Shown here piece after piece: positions 33,672-41,961 of a stretch of DNA of 64,000 nucleotides. Source of the DNA: Paramacrobiotus metropolitanus (lineage: Eukaryota; Tardigrada; Eutardigrada; Parachela; Macrobiotidae); NCBI RefSeq assembly GCF_019649055.1, contig NW_026570221.1, positions 2,542,001 to 2,606,000 of the forward strand, in the 5' to 3' direction. Numbering within the stretch: the first letter of the stretch is position 1; each line of letters opens with the position of its first letter. Position numbers and translations under genes: made by a program. Under the pieces are notes generated by a model, which saw only the letters and a program-made list of their open reading frames with translations, did no database searches and was not told where the DNA came from.

Positions 33672-34379
33672 CTAGGAGCTCCTTTTTGTTATCAGTAACC
33701 GCGCAAAATACTCACTGATTGTCTGAGCCAAGGTGTCACAGAGACAACATCCGCGAATGCTACGCAGCCACAGATCAATGCAGCTGTGGACATACAGGTT
33801 CCCATACACCATCACGATTTGTTTCTTTTCCAGCAGCCGATGTAGACCGCGGTTGAACCAGTACTCGTAGTTTTCGATCTGAAGGTCGTAGGTTCCAGTA
33901 GCCCATTGCTGAATTTCTGGTCGGCTCATGGCGTAGCGGGCGTGGTAGAGAATTGCACGAACCATACACCGAAGTTTGCTGTAAGTATCCACGATTTTTA
34001 CCTTGCGGTTGTTATACACATCTTCTGCGACTTCCAAAACGAAGCGCCCGTCGCGTGCCATTTTCTTCAGTAAAATTCCAGCATTAATCGCATCTTCTAG
34101 GAAAATTTCCACACGATCGACAGTAAAGTCCGTGTGCATATCCTGTATGAACTGCTTGATGTTCGCGATATCCACATAGAAACCGGTAATATCCGCTTCG
34201 AGAATGCAGGCGTGCGCGGCTGTGTGCATAGCCAGTTGACGACGGCTTTCAGCGGTCTCGTTCTCCACAAAAGGTGCATCCATCGCAAACTGCACGGATT
34301 CTCGCGTGCGCCTTTTCCAATACCGAGCGTGTTCAATCGTATCTGTCTCTGCTGATGGTTCTCCGGGTAGTGCAGCCAT
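33672..34379 (-). CDS. Antisense accessory protein E, 235 aa, unknown
   Basis: MAALPGEPSAETDTIEHARY start, then an all-helical look (FVLEVAEDVYNNRKVKIVDT, YEYWFNRGLHRLLEKKQ) and a C-terminal cysteine pair (GCCLC). No signal peptide or TM segment. It is divergent to the ORF pair starting at 34973 across a 593-bp gap that should hold promoters for both directions. I cannot name a family. Sense-antisense gene layouts are rare in LTR elements. Confidence 0.55.
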   Translation of the reverse strand: MAALPGEPSAETDTIEHARYWKRRTRESVQFAMDAPFVENETAESRRQLAMHTAAHACILEADITGFYVDIANIKQFIQDMHTDFTVDRVEIFLEDAINAGILLKKMARDGRFVLEVAEDVYNNRKVKIVDTYSKLRCMVRAILYHARYAMSRPEIQQWATGTYDLQIENYEYWFNRGLHRLLEKKQIVMVYGNLYVHSCIDLWLRSIRGCCLCDTLAQTISEYFARLLITKRSS

Positions 34380-34972
34380 TACACTATAAGATTGGTTAGA
34401 ATACGAAATAAAATAAAGAAAGAACAGAAATAAACAAAGAAAACCGTCACCACAGAAGAATAAAATATGGTAGGGTTCTTCACTTTTGGGTTACGGAGTG
34501 ATGAACAGCTGATATTTCTTGTACTTCCGATGCGGCATTCTGTCGCTTGTCAGCCCCCTCGAGGTGTCAGTTGGCGCGGAAACTATGCAGTTTCCGGTCT
34601 ATGTTCCGAATATTTCCCAGCCGCGTGTTTTCTCTTTCCGTTTGCATTTTTAACTATTTGTTATGCGGTGCAGATGCATATTGAGGAAAATCCTAGTTTT
34701 TATACTTTTATTTTACAAATTCTCGGTCGACAAATCAGTTGAGATTTTTATTCAGTGTAGGCGCCTGAAGTGCTGGAAACTCGGTGAAATTAAGCGTGTC
34801 GCCTGTCAACCGCCAACTTGTTGGTTGCCTGAATTTCGCACTTCCGGTGGCGGTGCCGGATTAACCGTATTGCAGCCTGGTCACTTTTTATTGTGGTTTT
34901 TCGCCTTGTGCATATTTCTGCATTTTTGCCTTTTTCTGGCATCTTTCGTTCCTCGCGCTAAGAGTTGCAGAA
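34380..34972. promoter_or_regulatory. Divergent intergenic region between antisense and late sense accessory genes
   Basis: The gap between two gene starts that point apart. It contains the imperfectly repeated phrase CTTGTCAGCCCCCTCGAGG / CGCCTGTCAACCGCCAAC (34550 and 34800) and several C/T-rich blocks, but no convincing TATA. Confidence 0.35.
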
Positions 34973-35521
34973 ATGTCGTCCACTCCGAAGAAGCTCACTG
35001 CGACTGCGCGTAAAACGGTTACACCTGTGGCTCGCTCTCGCAGAGAAGTGTCAAGCTTGTCGTTTGGTTATTCGCCTGACAGCGATGAAGCTCGTTCCTC
35101 CAGCAGAGTCACTCGATCACAAGTTTCTCGGCGCACGTTAATGCAGCCAGCGTTTTCTGCCCAGTCGGCTGAGCCATCGGGAAGTCGGACGGCAGCAAAG
35201 AGTCCTAAATCTTCAACTAGTAGGACGGAGGCCATAGTTGGTGCGCTAAAGAACCGATATCGCGAAGCAAAGCGACGCACTATTGCTCGACGTAATGCAG
35301 TTGTGGTTCGCCGTCGTGATCGCCGCGGATCATTCCCTGCTGATCCTGATGTTGAGATCCGCACGTCAGCTTTGAAGAAAGTGCACAAGAAAGCGGAGAA
35401 ACAGCTGGGCACTCCAGATCTTACTGAGGAAGAGCCATCATCTTCTGAAACCCCGTCTCTCCGGGCAAAGCGAGGTACTTTCGTAATATGGTATTACTGT
35501 GGTTCCGTCTCGGTATGTTAA
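34973..35521 (+). CDS. Basic Ser/Arg-rich accessory protein F, possible first exon
   Basis: MSSTPKKLTATARKTV start. Rich in Ser, Arg and Lys, with an arginine-rich motif (RRNAVVVRRRDRR) that could bind RNA or act as an NLS. A GT at about 35473 and acceptor-like AGs before 35720 allow splicing to the next ORF, as LTR elements with regulatory genes can do. Unrecognised family; nuclear role inferred from composition. Confidence 0.5.
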   Translation: MSSTPKKLTATARKTVTPVARSRREVSSLSFGYSPDSDEARSSSRVTRSQVSRRTLMQPAFSAQSAEPSGSRTAAKSPKSSTSRTEAIVGALKNRYREAKRRTIARRNAVVVRRRDRRGSFPADPDVEIRTSALKKVHKKAEKQLGTPDLTEEEPSSSETPSLRAKRGTFVIWYYCGSVSVC

Positions 35522-35705
35522 CAGTCGGAATGGTACCCTGTCCAGTTCTTCCTATATTCATCTGCTTCTCATTATCGTCTACGGATTTATGTTGTACGTT
35601 TAATTATGATTAGCATTTTCCCCGTGTTGTACATTTGTAGGGTGTTTTTCTACAAATTTTATGGTGTACGATCGTTTAACGTGTGCTTAGGCTAATGGTT
35701 CGCCT

Positions 35706-36344
35706 ATGTTATTACTAGATGAAGAACATCTGAGTCGTGGTGGAATCTTGTACGTTCCGTATGATCCTAATGCGCCGCGGCCGGTTTACAAAACCAAGCA
35801 GACGGCTCGCAAGCGAGCTCATTCCGGAATATTTCCCAGAATGGCTATGCCGAACAAGAATGGTGAGGATGTGGTTATTTCGCAGGCCTATTTCTCTGGT
35901 CTTAATCGCTTCCATCCCCGCTATTCGGAATTGTACCTATCTCACTTTTTATATCCGAATGGAACTTTAATTCATCGTTGTGATCTTTGTTCCGTCACTT
36001 CTCGATTACCTACGCCAATTGCACGTGGAGAAAAGCGCAAGTACAAGGAGGTTTCGCCGTCCTCGTCTTCACCGGAAAGCGAAGTCTCGGTTTCGGATGA
36101 CGGTGTCGACCATGACGATCCATCTGCAGTGTTATCCGCTGATCAGCATGATGACGTCGAGGCCGACGAGAATGCTGATATGATAGTTGATTCCGATGGT
36201 GACGGTGGATCTGATTTGGATAAAATGGACGTGGATCCGTTGCCGTCAATGCAGCCAGTCCCACCTATTGTCCACGAAGATTCGCCTGAATTTGCTGAAC
36301 CGGCAGTTTATGATAAACAGCAGCCACACTCGGAGGAGTTGTAA
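35706..36344 (+). CDS. Acidic accessory protein G, possible second exon
   Basis: The N-terminal half is neutral to basic, with YVPYDPNAPRPVYKTK and a CDLC pair; the C-terminal half is strongly acidic (ADENADMIVDSDGDGGSD) and ends at 36344. A basic partner followed by an acidic region recalls transcriptional activators, but that is inference. It lies directly before the 3' LTR flank and has no TM segment. Confidence 0.5.
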   Translation: MLLLDEEHLSRGGILYVPYDPNAPRPVYKTKQTARKRAHSGIFPRMAMPNKNGEDVVISQAYFSGLNRFHPRYSELYLSHFLYPNGTLIHRCDLCSVTSRLPTPIARGEKRKYKEVSPSSSSPESEVSVSDDGVDHDDPSAVLSADQHDDVEADENADMIVDSDGDGGSDLDKMDVDPLPSMQPVPPIVHEDSPEFAEPAVYDKQQPHSEEL

Positions 36345-36834
36345 TAATACACGACTTGGAGCTCTGTTACTTTCCGTTGTCGTTGCTCTTTTTATTGGTT
36401 TCTACTTTCGTGTTGGTTGACCCATATTATGCACTTATGATCTTTATACCACTATGCTTAGCTTGTTTGTTATTGTTGTCTGTTATTGATTTTGTTCCTG
36501 TGTCACTGGTCTTCGAGAATTCGTAAGAATACCAGCCGATTGTTTTTGCGGTCCCGCTTGTTTATTACATACTTCTTAAAACGGCACAGTAGGGGTAATT
36601 CATAGTTCGTTTCCTGGATCCTTCGACCTCCGCCCTGCCAAACCCGTGGACTCCCGGATGCCTCTTCGCCAAGGATTCCACACACTAACTCATTCGGAAT
36701 CGCGGCGTACAGTCACATCGGGCATCGGATGGACACGTGGATTGTGCGGTGGATCGGGATCAGGATGGATGGAAGTGCACAATCGCACTGGGATGTTGCG
36801 GGATGGATTGTTTATATTGGCACGGCCAAGCATC
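36345..36834 (+). other. 3' untranslated region of the giant element
   Basis: No coding content. The last 150 bp are rich in GGAT (GGATCGGGATCAGGATGGAT near 36752), leading into the polypurine tract. Confidence 0.4.
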
Positions 36835-36845
36835 GTTCGTGGGGG
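36835..36845 (+). promoter_or_regulatory. 3' polypurine tract
   Basis: GTTCGTGGGGG directly abuts the TGACG that opens the 3' LTR, the expected plus-strand primer position. The purine run itself is short. Confidence 0.6.
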
Positions 36846-37431
36846 TGACGTGTGGGAGTAGGATCACACGCCGGGATGTACGTACGGATGCTGACTGTCC
36901 GCCTTCCACCTGCAACATAACAGATAATCTAGTCAATCTATGCTGTGATTTGCTGTTCTCTTTTACTAGCGGTGTATGTGATGTCATAACGCGTAGTCTA
37001 TATAAGTTCTGGTTACTCCTAAAATCGGCAGCAGTCACTGATCAGTAGTCTGGGATTTGCTTCTGAGACTGCTTGCTAGTTACAGTTTCCTTGTGTTGTG
37101 GACTACGAAGTGTATTAATAAAGAGACAGCAATACTTGTTCCTACGGAAGTGCATAGTCGTTCCCGGATTATCGCTTAGTATACAGGTTTGCTCCTGACA
37201 CAATCGTCCTGGCTCTTGTTGATCCTCGTAGAAACTGCGACCGGAGATTGCAGCTGGACTCTTCGTTAGGGATTCCTGAGTTCCTGGGTTCCTGAGTCGT
37301 TCGACCTATTTCCACCGTAGTTTATCTGTTACAGTTTGAGATAAGAGTTGCCTACCGACTGAGCATTACAGGCGTGGAAGAGTAAAGATTGTTCATGGAG
37401 CCCTAACCGGCGTGAACGCTTATACACGACA
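36846..37431 (+). repeat. 3' LTR of the giant element
   Basis: 586 bp, about six differences from the 5' LTR. It contains TATATAA at 36999-37005 and AATAAA at 37117-37122, so R probably lies between them. Confidence 0.93.
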
Positions 37432-37435
37432 ATAT

Positions 37436-37546
37436 CAGATAGCACGAGTGAGCATATCGCTTAAATGAATCAGTAAACAGTAGCAACATCATAAAAGTGA
37501 ATCAGAGCTGTCGCTCAATTATCTATATAAAAATCATTACGTGACA
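37436..37546 (-). repeat. Second part of the interrupted LTR of the 6.3 kb element
   Basis: Continues the 352-bp LTR sequence (matches 8529-8639) after the ATAT target duplication and ends in GTGACA, then GTAT. Confidence 0.9.
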
Positions 37547-38356
37547 GTATACCAGTTTACACCACTGGTATACCAGTTAATACCACTGGTATTACCAGTA
37601 ATACCTGGTATTCTAAATATGCTATGGTATTTGGCTTTTTTCGTTGAAATTAAACTTGGTATAAGCTTTAACATGAAAAAACGGTTAACTAATCCTTTCC
37701 GCTCTCGAACAAATCACAGAGTATTTAAAACGCGGTCGCTTATTTAATAATTTTCTCACATGCGGGCAAGAATCCAGTGTTCTTGATGCGGGTCAACCCA
37801 CAACCAGTGAATTAGAACACTGAGACTGATCGTCCGTTTATTCGGACTCGTTATTCAGTCATGCTCGAATATGTCCTGGATTTGCAGCTAGATTTATTAC
37901 AGGAGCTCTTAGTGATATCGAACGGGTAGTTTTGTTTTTGAAACGAACACAAAATAATGATTTCTCATTACAGTAGAATTTCTGACTGATATACCTCGTA
38001 GATGCTGATGCAGAGCGAATGATGGATACTTCTATCAAACTGCATGGTTGTGAACGATAATACTCGTGGCATTAAGCACAGTAAGCGACAGAGACTGATT
38101 CTTAGAACACCAAATCGTACCGCTGGCAGTAGATTTACGATTTTCTAAACCTGCTCCTCCATCTCCTGCAGTCCTGCACTGCAAATTAAATTAATTTTTG
38201 GAAATACCATACGCATTTTGGTATACCAAACTTTATCTGGTATATCTGGTATTTAATTTCACCATTTGACACCTGCCTGATATACCATTGGTAAGTGGTA
38301 TACCAGCCGTACCACAATACCAAATACCAAATGGTATCAACAACCCTAACAATAAG

Positions 38357-39741
38357 TACCCAGGGGGAATCGCTTACGTTATCACAAGCTTAGTGCAAGA
38401 TGCTGTATGATTTTACTCTGGGCGGGGTGCGCCATTGGCGCAGCGCCAGTGCGGATTAAAGATACGTAAAACACGTTGACATTCGATGAATGCACCGATT
38501 ATGGAACATTTCTAGGGCATAATGGCTGTCAAGTTAGCATTATCTATCGCCTGAAATCATGGGGACTCGGGTCCCAGCAACGTCGATGCAGCCCACACGG
38601 ATACTGCTGGAACAAAATACGCAAGAAAGAAAAGCATAAACGGTAAATCAAGTCAGATCTCTAAAGAAAAAGGAAGATCGAACTATTTAATCGTAATGAC
38701 ATGAGAACCGCCTTTAATCGTAACGACTTTGAGATACAACAAGAAACCTGAATTTGTCCTCTAGCTATAGTAAAGAAAGCATCGCTTTGCTCACACGCGT
38801 ACGGGTTTGATCGTAATTTTAATGTGCGTCCTTGTTAGTTTATGTAGCAGCAATTTCGCGGAACGATAATGGTGCGATAATACTCGTACCTCCCCGTGGA
38901 ATCTGGATGAGAGCTAAGCAAAGAAAAGCTAAGCTAAGAAAATGTTAAGAAAATGCCTGTAATAGCTAATGAAATGCCCGTGGATGGCTATTCTCCGTTT
39001 GGAAAGCAGCTAAGGAACTCAGTCCTTGGAGAATCCAGGCGATCCGCTTAAATGCAGGAGAGACAATAATAAGCATTATTATTTCCTTTGGAGCTGACTT
39101 ATGGGAATACCGCTAATACTACTAAAACAGACTGAGATACAACGATGGAGAATACTATCCAGAAAGCATGAAAATGCAGCATTGAATTACCAGTCAGTTC
39201 GGCGGCTATCATAATTAACGGAATGGAAAGCCCGTGGCCGTTTTCATTTGAAAATCTTCTCCCTTCCAAAAGAGCATCACCATCTTTTGTCTGGGGAATT
39301 TCAGACGCAGGTAACAATCATACGGATATGGAATACAAAATACAGCGAAACACTTTGGATAGCCGGTTTTGAATGGTACAGCCTGTAATTATAAGGGTGG
39401 TATCGCATGATGCTAACATTAGGGAATCCCACGCTGGAACACGCGTTTCGACTGTGTTGGTTCTCTTCGTCAATACATTGTGCAGCAGGCCATGTTTTCC
39501 GGTGTTGTTCCTGCATTCGGAGCTTTGTGAGATGTTGTCTTGATGAACAAAAAAGTCATATATTTTTTATTATTAGTTTTTCGAGGGCGTCCGGTCGACA
39601 ATTTGATTTGCTTATAATTAACACGCTAAAACTGGAACAAAAGAAATTTTCACCGAGCGCTCTTGGAGACCGTTGAAATCTTTTTCTGACAGCATATTTG
39701 GATTCAGCGTTGCCGATTCACCTAGAATAAGTATTCAAAAT
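38357..39741. other. Intergenic DNA right of the nested stack
   Basis: No gene that I can support. 39165-39195 resembles DNA upstream of the GPCR at 5.9 kb. Confidence 0.35.
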
Positions 39742-39951
39742 GCAGAAACAAAGTTTTTCGTCTTTGTCTCCACTGCCACCACCCCAGGCCATTCTGGGGC
39801 ACTGGGGGGCCGGCAGTCAGCATTTCGTTTTGACCTTTTCTAACTTTGAAGGATGATTTCTAGCTCAGAAAAATGCGCTGATTTTGAATCTGTAGTCGGT
39901 TTCGGTTAAAAAACAGAGGTTGGGGGGTAGCGTCAATTTACTAATATCCTT
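39742..39951. repeat. Half-copy of a MITE family abutting the GPCR copy
   Basis: Contains an imperfect hairpin (CACCCCAGG..CTGGGGCACTGG), GGCAGTCAG, and TTTCTAGCTCAGAAAAATGCG, all matching the right half of the MITE at 47.7-47.87 kb. It ends next to the start of the GPCR-like DNA. Confidence 0.55.
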
Positions 39952-39960
39952 ACGAAGTCC

Positions 39961-40819
39961 ATGGATTTAATCAAATCATGCACCAGCAACGTGGCGCATA
40001 TCAGCAATTATCTCCAGTTCCGTTGGGTTTTCGGCGAGTACTGGTGCTTATTTGTTATCTACTGTGCACAAATTACCAGCGCTGAGCGCGTGTATTGTCT
40101 CGGTGCACGTCCTTATCAGCATCAACCGGCTCTGGGCGGTCCACTACAGCTATCGCGTCCGGTACACGCGGAAATTGGCGGCCGGACTGATCACTACAGT
40201 AATTGTCATCATCAATGGGTTGTCGTTGCCGGTGTTCCTCGGTCACGATTGCCGCGGCGTGGACCGGGCCTCGGACATTTCTGCATCTACAACTTCGGCT
40301 ACGACTACTTCTACCGTTCATTTTATGGATACATCACACATCCTTTGCCGCAGGCACTGGTCACCGTTATTTATCCGGTCGTCTTCTGGAAAACGAAAAT
40401 TCTCCGCAGAACACGTGCCCATAGGGTTGTACAATCACTCCAAGGCGCTGTAGGTTCCATACCACGATATGGCGATGTGACGCATACAGTGATGAGTGAA
40501 CACTCCTCGAAGCAAAGTACACGTCCAGAACGACAGCCGTGCCCAAAAGCGCAATAAACATTTTGCGGTACTCACCATCCTTTTCGTCAACTCTCTGTTG
40601 TTCTGGACGCCGGGTCATATCGTGTTTCCCTTCATGATGACGTCAACCACCTCCTTGAGTGTGACGACATTTGCGATTGTTAATATTTTTGTTTTCGCTG
40701 GATTGCACTCTGAATCCGTTGTTGTGCATGTTGGATCGAAGCAATGGCGTCAGGCCGCTGGGCAATGCATCCACCGCCTGCAGATTGAGTCACGGAAAAA
40801 CTATCAAAGCGATGTCTGA
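39961..40819 (+). pseudogene. Decayed second copy of the 6.7 kb GPCR
   Basis: Begins MDLIKSCTSNVAHISNYLQ and tracks the GPCR at 6.8-7.65 kb to a matching C-terminal tail, but TM1 and half of TM2 are missing and the frame shifts several times: an extra five bases after AQITSA, a compensating change in the second extracellular loop, another shift between TM5 and TM6, and one in TM7. The TM6 part (VLTILFVNSLLFWTPGHI) is unchanged. It cannot give a seven-TM receptor. It is a tandem duplicate, now separated from its parent by the 30 kb nested insertion. Confidence 0.85.
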
Positions 40820-40829
40820 AGAAAGCCAC

Positions 40830-41961
40830 TTAATTTCCTTGCCCATGCACGTGCCATCATGAGGCTTTTTTTTTCTTCACAACACGACTGTTTTTTATGC
40901 TATGTCAACATCATGTTAGAGGCTCAAAAGCCCATAGATAAAGTTGTCGCCTCCCGAAATGGTTTGGCCAGTATTAAAATCTTACTATCGCAAGGCTTTC
41001 ACGGTAGCTTTCATTAGTCGGTACTCAGTACTCAGTAGTAATCAGTCTGTAAAAAACTAGAGGCTGAATGCCGATTTTCGGAAATATTCCTACGGTACAT
41101 GTTGGTTTTGCTTTTCATCAAAAAATTATGTTCAAGCAAGCAACTTGGCAGTTTTATGTTTGTTTAAAATTGTAAGTTTTTCTAAGTATTTCAGCAGTTT
41201 CCCTTTTGTGTAGAAAACAACAGGAGAAAACTAAACATCGGAAATCTGGAGGATAATATTGTTATGATTAGTAAGCATGGGCAACAGCGGTGGTAAACAA
41301 ATACTGTACTGTAATCCGACTGTTATTACGGACAAACTGGAATTCGATGACGGTAAAACCAAGTGGAAGACTGGAGTGAGGTGAGTAGAGTGAGGCGGGC
41401 CTTTAAAATACCGTTTATTCACGGCGCTTGGTTAGTCAAATACGGAAAACGCTCCGCGCCCGCACTGAAAGCGGGAAACCTCTTGCGCCAAACGGGAGTG
41501 AGCGAAGGCCAGGGCCCGCAGCTGCTTTTTAGAAAATTTATTTTACACAACTGCTCGAACTTGGCGCGGCACTCCTGTAGTTGCAAAAGCTATGGTTAAC
41601 TTTAACTTAACAACCATCCGTTGAATTTTTAATTTGGCCGAAATTTGAATTGCTCACCCACATAAAAAAAACGCTTGCACTGACAGGCACTAATTGAAAT
41701 TATTCAAAATTCGAACACGAAACATATCCGATGAAGCTGAACATGTTTGACGAATGTCGCACCATTGCGGTCATCAGTATGTATGGAATGCTGAGGAATA
41801 CAATACCTAGATAGGCTAGAATCCAGCGCGACGTATAAATGATAACTGAACGCTACATTAGATGCCACGTGAATATAGCATTTAAAAGTTTTACGGTTAA
41901 CGTCTTAAAAGCTTCCAGACATCGGAAAGTGTCCTAGAATACTTAACAAGAAGTGCATTCC
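40830..41961. other. Intergenic, GPCR pseudogene to kinase
   Basis: Nothing that I can support as a gene. Confidence 0.35.

Larger units (their letters stand above)
14450..37431 (+). mobile_element. Giant (22,982 bp) Ty3/gypsy-class LTR retroelement with accessory genes
   Basis: Two 586-bp LTRs (14450-15035 and 36846-37431) start TGACGTG, end CACGACA, and are flanked by ATAT (14446-14449 and 37432-37435). The order of domains (Gag, protease, RT, RNase H, integrase with a GPY/F-like tail) is that of Ty3/gypsy. The LTRs differ at about six of 586 positions (about 1%), so the insertion is young. Usual gypsy elements are 5-10 kb; here about 10.8 kb follows integrase and carries accessory ORFs on both strands plus a tRNA-like repeat array. 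I see no envelope-like protein with a signal peptide or TM segment. The core coding region looks nearly whole, with about one break. Confidence 0.93.
8288..37546 (-). mobile_element. LTR retrotransposon, about 6.3 kb, minus orientation, split by the giant element
   Basis: A 352-bp repeat at 8288-8639 recurs as 14198-14449 plus 37436-37546 (363 bp; an 11-bp indel accounts for the difference). Both copies start TGTTACATA and end GTGACA, and the outer flanks share GTAT (8284-8287 and 37547-37550). A purine tract (GGAGAGAAG on the minus strand, 8640-8648) abuts the left LTR, and a Gag-like zinc-knuckle frame lies towards the right LTR, so it reads right to left. The LTRs differ by about five substitutions plus the indel (near 1.4%), which suggests a fairly recent insertion. 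I see no pol domains, so it looks non-autonomous or broken. Confidence 0.88.
8233..38348. mobile_element. hAT-like DNA transposon (non-autonomous), host of two nested LTR elements
   Basis: The left end TAGGGTTGTTGATACC (8233-8248) is the exact reverse complement of the right end GGTATCAACAACCCTA (38333-38348). Both are flanked by the same 8 bp, ACAATAAG (8225-8232 and 38349-38356). A short TIR with an 8-bp duplication is typical of hAT elements. Subtracting the inserted DNA leaves about 0.86 kb (8233-8287 and 37551-38348) with no transposase frame, so it is a MITE-like copy. Both ends carry many GGTAT/ATACC motifs, plausible subterminal transposase sites. Confidence 0.88.

Noticed and set aside
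26787-36344. Envelope gene making the element a retrovirus
   Set aside because: None of the accessory ORFs shows a signal peptide plus TM anchor or a fusion-peptide-like segment.
14450-37431. Polinton or endogenous DNA virus
   Set aside because: Presence of LTRs, primer site, polypurine tract, RT and RNase H and a 4-bp duplication show an LTR retroelement; no DNA polymerase B or packaging ATPase motif seen.
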